DNA from: Euborellia annulipes
Lineage: Eukaryota; Arthropoda; Insecta; Dermaptera; Anisolabididae
Assembly (NCBI GenBank): GCA_023213315.1
Contig: JAKCPI010001553.1
Span: forward strand, 1 to 64,000
Reading direction: 5' to 3'
Length of the DNA stretch: 64,000 nucleotides
Below the pieces are notes generated by a model, which saw nothing but the letters and a program-made list of their open reading frames with translations, did no database searches and was not told where the DNA came from. The translations under genes and the position numbers were made by a program. This document shows positions 32,110-44,497 of this stretch, one piece after another (position 1 is the stretch's first letter; every line of letters begins with the position of its first letter).

Positions 32110-32320
32110 AAAAATGATCGAGGGATACATACGCCCGCAGCAGGTCTGCATAGTGAACCTTTAGGGACACACAGTGATATACACGCCCACACCAGGGACA
32201 TAAACAGTAGATCGAAAGTGACCAAAAGAAAAATGTGTGTCTCTGGTGCGGGCGTGTGGATCCCTGTGTGTCCCTAAAGGTTCACTATGCAGACTAGCTG
32301 CGGGCGTGTGGATCATTTTT
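32110..32320. repeat. Palindrome with GCGGGCGTGTGGATC arms
   Basis: AAAAATGATC, CGCCCGCAGC, CTGCATAGTGAACCTTTAGG and GGACACACAG mirror about 32215. Open frames on both strands give almost the same peptide because of this symmetry; they are not genes. Confidence 0.8.
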
Positions 32321-32330
32321 ATGAGTGTTA

Positions 32331-32514
32331 TTAAAGATCTGGTGTGACTGGTCGCACAGCACATAACTTTCTCTTTCCTTCAGTAAGATAAATTCGTGTT
32401 CTGTGCTTGTCACACCAGATTTTTTTGTGTCGATATATATTTAGGTTCCGTTCCGACAATACGGCACATTTGAATGTGAAGATGTAAAATTTATTTCCTC
32501 ACTATATATTTATT

Positions 32515-32549
<35 letters not shown>

Positions 32550-32567
32550 AGGTAAGAGAAAGTAAAA
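32331..32567 (-). mobile_element. 680-bp family copy with large internal deletion
   Basis: Has both terminal hairpins (CTGGTGTG end 32338-32430, TAGGTAAGAGAAAGTAAAAA end to 32567), but the middle is missing and a (TA)n run of about 32 bases occupies 32517-32548. It is a 240-base MITE-like derivative. Confidence 0.75.
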
Positions 32568-33248
32568 ATTAACATTTTTACATAATGCCCATTACAATCA
32601 AATATCGAAAAAATGTTAATTTTTAATATTTCTTTGAAACTTATAACCTAGTGTTTTTTTAATTTCTTAATTTTTCAATTTAATATACTTGTTTATTTCA
32701 AAATACTATTTGAATAGAAATTGATGACGTCGCGATCAATGGCAAATTGATTAATGTCTTTGCTTTTGCTTTCCATAAAATCTACTTTATTGTTATTAAT
32801 TTTTTCCTTGTTAAAATATAAGTCGAATTTTGTCTCTCAATCTTACCTCTATACCAAAATATTTTTTATAATTTTAATAAAATATAGATGAAAGATGTGC
32901 TAGAGAGGAAATTATTTTAGACACCTTCTTCTTTAATGGAAACGTAATAAAGTCTAAATAATTTATAACTAAAGTACCATAAAAGTCAGTTTTTCTTCCC
33001 TTAGGAATAAAATGGATCTTTACGTTAAAAAGGGTTTAATCAAGATAAGAGCAATAGATTTGTTAGATAAATTTTTCCTTAGACTGATTATATATAAATA
33101 TTTATTTAATATTTTTTATACTTTGAAATGGAAAATTTTTAAAAAATTTTGTAATAATTTTAAATTGTTACATTTATAAAAATCTGGTGGGGCTCTCTTA
33201 TTTTCTATTCGCTTTCAAATTAAAAATAAGAGAAAGTAATAGTTTTAA
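32568..33248. other. AT-rich noncoding stretch
   Basis: Contains ACTTATAACCTAGTGTTTTT near 32638 (end fragment of the CCTAGTGTTT family) and a loose AAATAAGAGAAAGTAA word near 33222. Nothing else is supported. Confidence 0.45.
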
Positions 33249-33477
33249 ATTTTTACTTTCTCTTAACTATACAAATATATTGTATATATCTATAGAGAGA
33301 GAAAGTATTTAATTCATGTCAAATATTCGATATCAAGATTTTAAAGGAATACACATTTTGAGGCCCCCTGAGTTCAAAAAAGTGGATCTCGTAAAATGGT
33401 CTGTCTGTGTCTGGTTTTGAACAAAATAAAGTATAAAGAAAAGGAGTTACGAGGTTAAAATTTTATATTTAAGAGCT

Positions 33478-33646
33478 CGCCCTCGGGCCTTGGTGCAGTG
33501 GTTAGCGTGCTGGCCTTCTGTACCAAGGGTCCCATTTCATGCGACAATTTAATTTAATTGGCTACCAATAAATTGAAATAAATAGAGACGGAATCTAAAT
33601 GGCCTCCATTGCCGAAAAAGATCTTAATGAAATTTAAAAAAAAGCA
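33478..33646 (+). mobile_element. tRNA-derived SINE, composite family
   Basis: The head has GGTGCAGTGGTTAGCGTG, an A-box match; the B-box part has degenerated. Then come AATTGAAATAAATAGAGACG, AAATGGCCTCCATTGCCGAA and an A-rich end. It is followed directly by GTGGGGTCG and the GC-rich module; the same join occurs inverted at 58691-59010. Confidence 0.75.
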
Positions 33647-33650
33647 AACA

Positions 33651-33874
33651 TGTGGGGTCGTAGGACCCCCGGCAGGAACGAAGTTCTAGTTAGAAGGAAA
33701 TAAAGAGAAGGAGGTGGGCGTGGCCTTGCCAAGACTTCGGCCAATGTCGCCTTCCTCCGCCGTCGCTCGGGCGCTGGGAACGTATTTTTGTTAGGAACGC
33801 GTTTTTGTTACGTTACATTTTCTCCCAATTCACCCTGCGTAAGCCGCGTTAAAGAACTTCGTTCCAAAAAGTTA
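33651..33874. mobile_element. GC-rich inverted-repeat module (GGAACGAAGTTCT), copy 1
   Basis: GGAACGAAGTTCT (33675) and AAAGAACTTCGTTCC (to 33874) are terminal inverted repeats. The interior includes GGTGGGCGTGGCCTTGCC and CTCCGCCGTCGCTCGGGCGC. The outer flank GTGGGGTCGTAGGACCCCC links it to the SINE. Confidence 0.75.
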
Positions 33875-34276
33875 AGAACCCTCTTGAGGCACGAAAATAG
33901 AGTACTAGCACTTTACTGATTTAATGTCATTTTCTCAAAATTCGCTCCAACTATTTTGATTAAAATTCCTAAATCAATTATTTTTTAGATGCTCTTCATT
34001 TTGCTCTCAAAATTGTTTCAAGTCTTTACTCTTGTACAGTGACCGCCACAATTAAGTTCCCACCAGGGAGCAAGAGCCTTAATTATATGGTATATAGTGA
34101 AATAATTTTAATGGCCGAAAAGGTAAAATAAAATCTGGTACAGATGATTTTATTTTAGATTTTCAAAAAAAATTCTTTCACTAAATACCATAAGGTTCAC
34201 TTCACAACTTCCAATTACCGATGGTTGATAAGAGAAAGAAATTTTGTGCTGTGAGACCGTTCACACTAGATTTTTT

Positions 34277-34800
34277 CCTTTAGTTTTTTTTCCACTCATG
34301 TAACTAACAAATTAATTACTATTTTATTATTATCATGCTTATAGGAAAAGTAATAGACACGCAATAATTTTGAATATCTTTCGTTATTATCTTTGTTATA
34401 AATGCGGTAAATTTTTTTTTTTTTTTATTTATCATTATGCTTATTTCGAATAGTTATAAACTAGTTAGATACTCTGATAATATAATATTTGTTTTAGCAA
34501 AACGCTTAATTATTCCACTTCCGGATTTCTCATTTTAGCTCATTATCCATTATCCACAAAGTAAATTTGTCCAGTAAGGGTTATTCGGCACAGTTGTACT
34601 TAAAACTATTTCAGCTATCACAGCAAAATAATTTACTGTTTGAGTTTATCAATCATAAATTCATTTAATGGATCCCGTTGCAGACGTTCAAATCTCAATA
34701 ATTAAAGTCTTACATTGTTAGTCGTATTACTTCGAACTTAAAAATTAAATTTTTTAGTCAAACGAAAAACCTCCTCTTCTCATGCATTCTATATGAAAAA
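34277..34800. other. AT-rich noncoding stretch
   Basis: No feature found. Confidence 0.5.
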
Positions 34801-36440
34801 TTCAATTCCATATAATAACAATTTTATCTTAATAAGTTTTAAAAAACTTCTATTTCGAAATTTTATTTGTTCTATTTTACAAATACTTGTCTTACCATAT
34901 CAAACTGTAATTGCAGCTATTCTTCTCTTTCATTTAGTCGTTGTATAACAAATTAATTTCAGGGGAAAAGAAAGGTTTAGCGGTTGAAAATTCTAGTGGA
35001 AGATAGGCAACCCAGGTAGAATGAGAATAAAAAAAGAGCAGCTAATTATTATTTCGTTTATTTCCTTTCATTGATGATGTTTCGATCCTGTTTAGGACCA
35101 TCTTCAGAGATATCTACACAGAACAATTCACAATGGTCTTAAGGAAATCATACAAATTTATATAAATTAAATAAATAATTGAAATTTAATATTTGACATA
35201 TATAAATATTAATGATGACAGCCCTAATGATAAATATTTATTTAAGGTTGTTCGGATAGTACCTCGTAAGTCATAATAGAATCTAAATTTTTTTTTAAAT
35301 AAAATTAAAAATTTGAATGCCAAAATTCCTTATTATAATTTAGTCGTGACCTGTTATAGTTTATAATTGTATTAAGTTAATAATTTAATTACCAAAAATA
35401 ATAAATGAATGACTTTTGACTTGAGCAGTTTTCCACGTAATATAGAACTGGCAACATTGCTTTCATCAGCTATCTATTTTAAATCTTAAAAGCCTTAAAT
35501 TTTATTTTATTTAATAAATTACAATGATTAATGCAAATCAGTTTAAACACAATGAACGATTTGCGAGAAAAAATATCGTAAAATGGAAAAAAAAAATGTA
35601 ACTGACAGCTAGAAATAAATATTATGTTATGCGACGTTGCCAGACTGGTCTCAATCTCGAGACTTCCTTATTTTTAAATATTGGCGACTGTCATTTTGGT
35701 GAATTTTTTGAATTTCTTGTTAAAATATCTTTAAAAGCCCCGTCAGAAACTTTCGATTTTATTTTTAACTTATTCCTCGGAAGTGAATTGATAAAAATGT
35801 AAGTTTTTTGTTTTTGTATCTATTGCAGGAGTGGCTATATAATTCGATATGTGTGCGTTTCCCCGATATTCCCCATAGACTACATGTTAAATTTCAATTT
35901 TTTTAAAATTAATTACACGATAACCCTGCGTCAGATCTGCTTCAAAATTTTATTTAATACGTATGTGATAGTGATTAATAACATATTAAAAAATTAGCTT
36001 TTAATCTAACAAAGTGCTTTAATGTCCGAACAACCTTAATTGTATAAATGTGTGTGATTTTTCTAAGATCATTGTGAATTGTTCTGTTAATATCTCTGAA
36101 ACAGGACCGAAACATCATCAATCATTCTACTTAAAAAATTCATGGTCAGTTTGGTTGCCTACTTTCCAGTAGTAATTTTCATTCGCTTAACCTTTTTTTT
36201 CTGAAATTAATTTGTTATACTATGACTGAATAAAAGAGAAGATTAGCTCCAATTGAAGTATGATATGTTAAGAAAAGTATTTGTAAAATAGAACAAATAA
36301 AATTTAGAATTAGAGAAAAAAATTTTAAACTTATTAAGATTGTTTTGTGTTAATAGTTCTGAATATAGCTTTAAACAGGACCGAAACGTTAGCAATGAGG
36401 GGAATTTAACGAAATAATAATTAGCTGCTCTTTTTTTATT
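34800..36440. mobile_element. 1.6-kb inverted repeat with hammerhead-like hairpins
   Basis: Arms centred near 35585: TTGTATAACAAATTAATTTC and its mirror near 36210, GATAGGCAACCCA and its mirror near 36155, and hairpins (minus 35107-35079: CTGAAGAT, stem GGTCCT/AGGATC with loop AAAC, GAAAC). A further CAGGACCGAAACGTTAGC at 36376 is a third, partial unit. A TTAA-flanked element sits in the middle. Confidence 0.7.
35248..36034. mobile_element. TTAA-flanked element with GGTTGTTCGGA ends
   Basis: TTAA-GGTTGTTCGGA at the left and TCCGAACAACC-TTAA at the right give an 11-bp terminal inverted repeat with a TTAA target, as in piggyBac-type transposons. The interior of about 790 bases has no transposase frame. 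The ends do not start with CCC as many piggyBac elements do, so the superfamily is tentative. Confidence 0.6.
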
Positions 36441-36835
36441 CTCATTCTAGTCCATCAATACAACCAGTTATAAAAACTTCGAAACCTAGGCTAAATGGGT
36501 TTTTTAATATCTCCAATGTTCTTTGATTTATTGTTCTTCAAAAAAGTAAAATAAACTAATTTTGCACCCCATGCCATATGTAAGCCTCTGAATATACCAT
36601 TACATTGCGTTTTCTCCCTATACTCATCATTTCATGATTATTTTAGTTATCTATTCAGATATCATTCTTGTCATAACAAATGAACCTCCTTCCTGTAATC
36701 TGACTCGTTTCCTTTATGTTGAATTCACTAAATACAAAAGTAAAATAGTTAATTAAATTCCAGGCTGGACAAAATTCATTTTAATAAATGACTGGATATT
36801 TCACTTAAAATAAATCAATAAGCTTTTTTATATTT
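36441..36835. other. AT-rich noncoding stretch
   Basis: No feature found. Confidence 0.5.
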
Positions 36836-37265
36836 TGATGCACTTGAAGAGCTTCTAAGTGTGTTGCGGCTTCCCTGCATCGTAAATGCATTCGTGTCCT
36901 TATCTTATCTGATGTGGTGTTCAATTGATCGCAGATATAATAGGTTTCTACCTCGCAACTCCCTGGAACAAACACTCCTTTCAACCCCTTGTCCTGATCG
37001 CATCCAAAGCTGTGATATCTAATCTAGCGACTTTGCTGCAACATTAGCCGCGTTCGTGCGCACCCTCTCTTCCACCCTCACAGATATATATCTTGACACC
37101 CATACACACCCACACACACACTCGCACTAACACATTTGACTATTCCGAGGTTCGATCCTTTAAACGAACAGCGTCGCGTGATTCATTCCGTTTCGCATCT
37201 ACGCCCTTTTGGGCAACCTGCACCCAAACACAACCGCCCATCCAAAAATCCTCTTATAGGACGTG
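36836..37265. promoter_or_regulatory. Candidate regulatory block in the long intron
   Basis: About 430 bases of mixed composition with no copy elsewhere in the window and no coding frame. It includes CTTATCTTATCTGAT (two GATA-type sites), CATCGTAAATGCATTCG, an ACACCCACACACACACTCGC run and GAAAAAATCGGCGCGC. Unique, non-repetitive DNA is rare here, which is the main argument. Confidence 0.3.
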
Positions 37266-38068
37266 AAAAAATCGGCGCGCTTTAGAATGTGAGATGAGTT
37301 ACATTACTTCTTTGTTCAAAAAAAAAAAAAAAAAAAAAAAAATTGGCTCTGAGCAAAATAACCCTTTCGATACAGGAAACTGTAAAAACCTTTAAACAGA
37401 TCATCCAAACCAAAACAATTTTTATTTAAAGAGGAGCATCTCTTTTATTTATTTATGCCTTTTGGGAATTAGACAATTTTAATTCGATTTCGATATCTAC
37501 AATAAATTCAAGAAATATTTTTTTTTTCTTAATATTTTAGATTTATCTTTAATTAAATATTTCAAGAAAATTCTTTAATATTTTTGTTGCTTGGCACGCT
37601 ATTTTGTTGAAGGGCCAACTATCTGTTGATCAGAAAGAGATTTATTTTTAAAAAATGAACAAAACAAATATTACTTTTAAAATAATAGGCCTATACGTTC
37701 GTTGGACCTCTCGGGAGAAGAAGTGTTTGCTAATGCCCATTCATCTATCACGATCTGTTTAAACTTCTTCTCTTTGAAATTTTGAAACGAATTTGTACAT
37801 CATCAAAATGGAAATTTTCTAAATATGATTTTTGTCCCGAATCCGTATAACGGATTATCCTAATTATCTTACGATACTGTATATAGAATCAATACCAAAG
37901 AATGGAAATATATTTTCCCCACTTTGCCACTCAAAAGAGAAGACGTTTTAACAACGTTTCGTAAGGGTTAACTCAAAAATTGAATTTTCCGACTTTCGCC
38001 ACTATGATTCTCAGCAGGCATATTTATTTATACCAGATTATATAGTAGGCTGGGATGAGAGGAGTAAT
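37266..38068. other. AT-rich noncoding stretch
   Basis: Poly-A of about 23 bases at 37319-37341; no other feature. Confidence 0.5.
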
Positions 38069-38447
38069 GGGGTTGGAGAATAACAACCAGCTGATTAATC
38101 GATCCACCTGACGTCCTTTATTTGGCAAATATTTCGACGCATATGACATGCATCATCCTCAGTGCCGCGAGGATGTAATAGGTGGGCTTGGTCCAAAAAT
38201 TATTTGAATGCCTTAGCGGCGTCATACATGTTTTTTGTAAGGTGCCTTCTTTAAGCTGATGACCGCTCTGATGCAGAATCATGTATGACGCCCCTAAGGC
38301 ATTCAAATAATTTTTGGACCAAGCCCACCTATTACATCCTCGCGGCACTGAGGATGATGTCATATGCGTCGAAATTTGCCGAATATTTGCCAAATAAAGG
38401 ACATCAGATGGAGCGATTAATCTGCTGGTTGTTATTCTCCAGCCCCA
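38069..38447. mobile_element. Palindromic element with two hammerhead-like hairpins
   Basis: GGGGTTGGAGAATAACAACC mirrors GGTTGTTATTCTCCAGCCCC; centre near 38255. Each arm has CTGAGGAT, stem GATGCAT/ATGCGTC, GAAAT (minus 38162-38130, plus 38348-38375). The plus copy has a base change in the stem. Open frames on both strands arise from the symmetry. Confidence 0.8.
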
Positions 38448-38454
38448 TTATTTA

Positions 38455-38575
38455 TTTATACCAGTTGGTATCCAAATGATTTAAATAAATATTCATCCAA
38501 CTGTCCTGAACCCTGAACCCACACCTCTTGACTGTTAAGATTATCAATATTGACATTTGTCACTAGCCCTTCTAA
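38455..38575 (-). repeat. SINE fragment with Ser-tRNA-like head
   Basis: GGTATCCAAATGATTTAAATA and, after it, CCTGAACCCACACCTCTTG...ATTATCAATATTGACA correspond to the minus-strand SINE at 55890-56035, which has a longer variable arm. Confidence 0.55.
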
Positions 38576-40244
38576 AACTTTGTGAGTTATTAATGTTGAA
38601 GTTACAATATCTCCCATAAGAAATGTACGGGAGAATATTTAAGTCTAAGAAATAGGTCCATCTGCTCTTTAAATAATTAAATCAATTTAAAGATTTAAAG
38701 AAAATTGAGTTTCCTCCCAAAGACGGGTCAAATACGTCTGTGTAGTTCCTTTTAGGACAAAAAGAAAAAAAAAAGATGAGTCTAAAGGAGTAAGAGCGAA
38801 GACGCGAACCCCCCTGAAAGCGACCGGTGTGGCTAGTTACAACAAAAAACTCATTCATGTATGATAGATTCTAAGTTTTTCTATTTGATCATTGATTTAA
38901 CTTTGTTTTAATATACTATTCGTACACAACTAAAGTGTTATAGACGTCGCTAGACGCGAAGGCAGGTTGTGCTCTTAGTCAATCGATACCTTGCTGGTAT
39001 TCTAAGAACTAATTTTTGAAATTTAAATTTAAACCATTGGCTCTAGTTAATAGATTATTATTTAAGTAAATTAAATTAAAAATACAAGATTATATGTTTC
39101 AATATATTATTATTTATTAGTCAATTTATAAATCATTTTATACTTATTTTGACACTTTAAATGGATCATCTTCAGAAGTAATACAAAGAGTGGTTTATAG
39201 GCCTAAATAATAATTTTATAATGAACTATAATGTTTTGTGTTTTTAATTTAATTTACCACATTAAATTTTTGGAAAAGATAGACCTGCTGATATTGATAA
39301 TAATGGAGAAAAGACAAGGGCAGTTATTCATATCACCTGTTTAGAAAAAAAAAGTAATAATATAGATAATAACTTTTATTTTTTTCCATAATATAACAAT
39401 TCCAGATATTTATCGCTTAGACTTTCCCATATTTTGATTTCTTTTTTCCCCCTGGAGAAGAAAGTTTTTTTATCTCTAAAATATAACGTCTTAAATTTTA
39501 TATTGAGATGGCAGAAGAATATTTGTCTAACTTGAATGGTTTTATTTATCTATCTTGATGAAAAAAAAATAATGATCCATTTTAGGAGGTAAATTAATGG
39601 CCTTCTTCAAGGGGAAAGAATTGTCACCAACTCTTTTTATTATTATATATCACATTAAAAGAGAGAAAAAAATAAAAATAAACTTATTATTTCGTTTCCT
39701 ATCATGGATTTTATTAAATTTTAGTAGGGATAGAAGATATTTGTTTTTCGAAAGACCACCCAAAACTATACAATCAAAACCTTTAGGGGAAAGATAATTA
39801 ATGGGAACGGTGTTTTGAGTGATAGGAATTAAAAATAACATCAAGGGGTGTCAATATACTAAGGCCAGATGTCGGTCGGCATGGGTTTGAGGTATGTGTC
39901 TTCTACCACAACCATTTTGAATAAATAAACTCGCTTCTCAAAGAAGGATTCTATTTAACTGAATGGGAGTTAATTTTTATTTAAAAATTAAACAAGTTAA
40001 ATTTACCTCTAGTGATTTTTTTTTTAACTCCAAGCCAGATGCCTCGAGTTCGATATTTGCTTGGGGATTATCTAAACAGGAAAATATATTTTTTTTTTTT
40101 TTTGTTAACTACTCTATCACAGTCTTGTACAAACTTTTTTTTTTCTCTCGGGCGGCATTCATTTATTTACAACCCAAGTGAACCCATCTAGGACTTTGAA
40201 AGGCAATAAATAATAAATCATAACGACGCTTTTTTCGAGGGGAA
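38576..40244. other. AT-rich noncoding stretch
   Basis: No exon found. ATCATCTTCAGAAG near 39168 resembles a decayed hammerhead-like hairpin. Open frames at 39597-39797 and 39963-40181 are low-complexity and lack any domain. Confidence 0.45.
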
Positions 40245-40246
40245 TA

Positions 40247-40888
40247 CAGTAAAACCCCTCTTAATCGGCATGATCGGGACCGAGACCCTCCCTGGCCGGA
40301 TATCCGTTTGGCCGGTTAATCCGAGGTTTCGGTGAAAAATTGATTTTCATTTATTTTCATTGTTCGTTTTCGTATTCCTAGCTCATTTTTGTTTAAGAGA
40401 GCTCAAGCCTATGTAGTAAAAAAAAAAAAAAATACTAGGAAGCAAGCGAGTAAACAAACTCGTTAACTCCTTCCCCTTCCTCTTCACCATCTGAACGAAC
40501 ATAACGCACAATGTTGCACCACACATATTCATAATTTACATATGGACCCTGTTACGCATTAGTGTGTCAAGCGCCAACTACCGAGATTTGAGAAAATTAA
40601 CATTAAAGTTTGTTTTCATTGGATTATATATAATTTTTTTTGTCAATTGTGCAAGTAACATTAAATATTAATTTTTTTAGGACATATTTCATAAAAAAAA
40701 CTATTAATTATAGCAAATGAAACAATATTCCGTGCTTAACTCAATTTTTAATTTTTTTTGCCTCTTGACACACTAATGCATAACAGGGTCCATATCATAT
40801 ATGTAATAATAAAAATATGTAATTTATAATACTAATGGGATAGGCCGGTTAATCCGAGAACCAGTTGATTGATAAGGGGTTTTTCCTG
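40247..40888. mobile_element. TA-flanked pogo/Tc1-like MITE with nested element
   Basis: CAGTAAAACCCCTCTTAATC at the left and ATAAGGGGTTTTTCCTG at the right are terminal inverted repeats, with TA at both flanks. Sub-terminal GGCCGGTTAATCCGAG is also inverted-repeated. No transposase frame is present. A second TA-flanked unit sits inside. Confidence 0.8.
40542..40793. mobile_element. Nested inverted-repeat element (GGACCCTGTTA ends)
   Basis: TGGACCCTGTTACGCATTAG and CTAATGCATAACAGGGTCCA flank about 190 AT-rich bases, inside the pogo-like MITE. Confidence 0.75.
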
Positions 40889-41139
40889 TATGTTTTTCTT
40901 TTTAATTTTATTTACTTTTATTTTCTAGAGAAAATATAAACACTATTTTTTTTTTTTAATAATTAGAGAAACATTTCCTAAATAATTTATAATTTAATTT
41001 GCATTTTATAAGACTGTTAAAAAGTTTAATTTCTACTTCAACTTTTGATATAAATATTCTCTAATATTCGTTCGTTTATGTTAAACGTTTTTGATTTATT
41101 TTATTACTTTTTTCTGTCCGTCTAGTTCAAAATTCATAT

Positions 41140-41446
41140 GTATTCCATAAAAGTCTTTCAGCCTGACATTTCCTGTCTTCTTCAGGCTTCCTTTTTCTTT
41201 TTATTTTTTTATTTTTATTAAACAAGATCTAATTGTCTGGATGAAAGAATCTCATTTTGAATTTAAAAGCGGAGTCAATTTAAATGTCTTTTTGATGAAA
41301 TCGATTTAATATAAAAACTGACATTCTGCGGGTTTATTTATTTAGAATGAATTTTAAAATAGAATAATTGGACAATTTCTAATTGAAATTTGTTTGTTTT
41401 TTACTTTTTTAAAGTGATTTTTTTCTAAATCTTTTTAGTAAAAGAG
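41140..41446. other. AT-rich stretch with a degenerate hairpin
   Basis: On the minus strand near 41195-41150, CTGAAGAA, stem GACA/TGTC and CTGAAAGAC follow the hammerhead-like pattern but with extra bases. Nothing else is seen. Confidence 0.4.
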
Positions 41447-41863
41447 AAAAAATCTGGTGTGACTGGTCGCACAGCAATAACTTTCTCTCACCTTCGGTAA
41501 TCGAAATTTGTGTTCTGTGCTTGTCACACCAGATTTTTTCTGTCGACATGTATTTAGTTTCCGACAGTACGGTACATTCGATTTTCAAGATGTAAAATTT
41601 ATAAACATGGGAGAATATTTATATTTTATTACCATGGCAACCATTTCTCCTATCTTTCCTATGAAATGCAAGAGTAAACTGGTCTTCATAAGCCCAAATG
41701 AGAAAATACATTTTAAAGAGAATCTAAAAAATAATTGATTTATGAATTTTAATCAAAATCGTTAGAGCGTATTTCGAAAAAATCGAAAAAAAAACAACTG
41801 AAAAAGTACATCAGTAAAGTACTAGTACTTTTTGGGCGAAAGCTTCGTGTTCACGTCCCAGGC
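41447..41863 (-). mobile_element. 680-bp family, truncated copy
   Basis: Starts with the full CTGGTGTG hairpin (41447-41537) and runs through GATGTAAAATTTATAA and ACTGAAAAAGTACATCAG to a G run (GGCGGGGGGGGG...) near 41863, where another repeat begins. Confidence 0.8.
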
Positions 41864-41889
41864 GGGGGGGGGGGGGACGACCACATTTT

Positions 41890-41990
41890 TGTTTATTAAT
41901 TATTTATTAAAAATATAAATACTATACAACGTTTCGACTGCTTATTCTGCAGCAGTTATCAAGTACTGTGCACTTGCACTCAAGTGAACT
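41890..41990 (-). repeat. Hammerhead-like hairpin element fragment
   Basis: On the minus strand: TTGATAACTGCTGCAGAAT, AAGCAGTCGAAACGTTG. The stem ACTGCT/AGCAGT precedes GAAACGTT. It matches 23395-23475. Confidence 0.55.
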
Positions 41991-43048
41991 GAATAGTAGT
42001 TTTTAGATTGATTGAAAAAATAAAAATTCTGTGATGAATTTAATCAAATAAATTCTAATTATTGATCACTTTTTTTTTATTTATTTATTTTTTCTTGCAA
42101 ATGATTTATTTTTTCAAATACTTTAAAAATAAATGACCTTTAGCAAAATCATTTTTCTTCTTTAGAAATGGAAAATTCATTGTGCACTTTTGAACTAGCT
42201 AATAGACTAACTTTTACTCTGCATTTATAAATGTCAAATAACATTTAATAATTATTTCCTTTATAATGAAAACCTATCAATAAATAAAGCTACTACTTAT
42301 AATAAGGGTATTGAGAGTAGAAACAGATTAAAAAACTTCTAAAGTAATTTCCTTATCATTTTATTGATTGATTTATTTTTTTTTTTTTATTAATAGGACT
42401 ATCTCTAAACGTTATTAAAGAAAATTATCCATTATCTCACGACTTAATTTATCTTTTTTTCTACTGTTCCTTCATTTATTTGTTTTTCTCTTGTTTTTTT
42501 CCAATTTCTTTTATAAATTTCTTGTGTGTAAAGTAGCAAAAATTTTCTCTATGATTTTTCATTTGACCTTTGATTTATTATTAATATCTAAATTTGTCGA
42601 ATCTATTAAACGACTTTCTATTAAACAAATTATTTTGTTTTTCATATAGCTTACACGTATATTAAATAGCCCCCGTGCTTTACAAACTTTTTTTTTTTAA
42701 TCCTCTAGGAAAAGTTAATTTTCATTTGATGGAATATTTTTGTGGTCAAACTTTTACATTTGTAATTTCGTTATATTATTGTTTCAATAAGAATTTAATA
42801 TAAAAAATGTGGTTTGAATCCAAATCTCCTCTCTCACTAAAGAGATCTAATTAAAGTTTGCGAAAATAAACAAATTTATAGCTGTAGTAAAAGTTCTTAT
42901 TAAAGGATTGGTGAGCAATAAAAGATAGGGAATACCAATTTTTTTACTTTCTTTTTAAGCGTATTTTTCTTATGTAAAAAAAAGAGATTATAAATTCGCT
43001 ATGTCTATGTATATAACTTAGAACTAGTCCCAGGTCGTTTGATCTATT
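41991..43048. other. AT-rich noncoding stretch
   Basis: No gene or repeat found. Confidence 0.5.
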
Positions 43049-43118
43049 TTTACTTTCTCTTTCCTCTATATATATGTTAATATATAGAGAGAAAGTATTG
43101 GATTCATGTCAAAAATCA
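43049..43118 (+). repeat. Solo TTTCTC-end hairpin of the 680-bp family
   Basis: TTTACTTTCTCTTTCC, TATATGTTAATATATAG, GAGAAAGTATTGGATTCATG: the left end of the family only. Confidence 0.75.
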
Positions 43119-43532
43119 CTGAAATATTATTTCATTTGTAAAATAATTTTCTTTTTATCTCATATCAAAGGGGACATCTCTCTTCATTAACATGTCTCTT
43201 TTACTTGCGTTTTTTTTTAATATTGATTTCTAATTTAATACATAAAATATAAAATGAAATTTCATTAGAACAGAATCTGATTTGTTAAAGTTATGTCTAA
43301 ATTAGGAAATTCCTTCACCAACTGTCACTGGTTCATTTGACATTCATCCGATAAATCTGATGCCAAGACTAATCTCTAAAGATATTTTAAATAAAAAGAA
43401 TTTTGCAAATATTTTATTAAAAATTCGACATTAATCAAAATTTTAAGGTTTTAAAGAGTTGACTCTAGTAAGAGTCTCACTTTCCTATTTTTTAATATAC
43501 CACTTCACCTTGATATCTTTTTTTTATTTATT

Positions 43533-44334
43533 AAAAAAATCTAGTTTGATTAACTCAGAGCACACCAGATTTTTTGTGTCGAGATATATTTAGTCCCATA
43601 GAACCTTAGTTCCAACCTTGACCGCTTGCGATTCATAAATAAAATAAAAGTCAATTAATTTAAAATTCCAAAGGCTCTGTGTATTTCAATTGTTTGAAAT
43701 GTTGACTGCTTGAAATAAACTATGGTTATTTTTCAAAATTTTAATCTCATATTTTGATATTTTATACACAAGAGAGAATCCTAAATAAATACAAAATTTC
43801 ATAAGAATTGGAAAAAAAAATGTTTAAATGTGTAAAAAGTTCCAAAGGGGGACCCCATTGAATCGAACATTATTAATATGCAAATCCCCATAGGGATTTA
43901 ACATTGGCTCTATGGAAGGAAGAGCCGGAAAGTGAATTGAAAAAAAATTTGAAATAATATTCAATATATCAATAAAGAGTACTTCAAACAATTTTCACAA
44001 AAAACTTTACTGATACACTTTTTAAAGAGCACCTAAAAAATAGTTGATTTATGAATTTTAATCAAAATCATTAAAGCTAATTTTTAGAAAATCGAAAAAA
44101 ATTGAAATTGAACTGCAACAGTAAAGTACTACTAGCCAAACTTAAATATAAAATTTCAACCTTCATGCTTAAAAATGTCCACCCCCCCCCCACACACACA
44201 CCAATTTGCGGGACCTACTTTTTTGGACTCAGAGGACTTCAAAATGTCCATCAAAATCTCGACATCGAATTTTTGACAGGATCGCAATACTTGCTCTCTC
44301 TATATATTAACATATATAGAGGTAAGAGAAAATA
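43533..44334 (-). mobile_element. 680-bp family, diverged full-length copy
   Basis: Starts with a partly deleted hairpin (CACACCAGATTTTTTGTGTC, 43561) and ends ATATAGAGGTAAGAGAAAAT (44334). The middle is diverged and slightly expanded; it has a CCCCCCCCCACACACACACC run where other copies have CACC or GTCT repeats. Confidence 0.75.
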
Positions 44335-44497
44335 AAAAAAATGTTATCTAAAATATTATAAATAATCAATAGCAAAATTAAAGCTTTATTCAATTTTATA
44401 ATTGGTATTATCGATATATGCCTAGATTACAAATTCGATATATTCATGTTAGAATGTTATGTCTCAAAGTTCAAAACAAAGACTTTATTATGCCAAC

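Larger units (their letters stand above)
33249..34276 (+). mobile_element. 680-bp family copy interrupted by a composite SINE insertion
   Basis: Left end TTTTTACTTTCTCTTAAC (33249) and right hairpin ...TTCACACTAGATTTTT (34276) bracket the family middle, which stops near 33470 and resumes near 33900 (GAGTACTAGCACTTTACTG). Between them lies a SINE-like unit and a GC-rich module, so the order of insertion is clear. Confidence 0.75.

Noticed and set aside
32068..32364. Mirror-image peptides on both strands
   Set aside because: A direct result of the palindrome centred at 32215; not evidence of coding.
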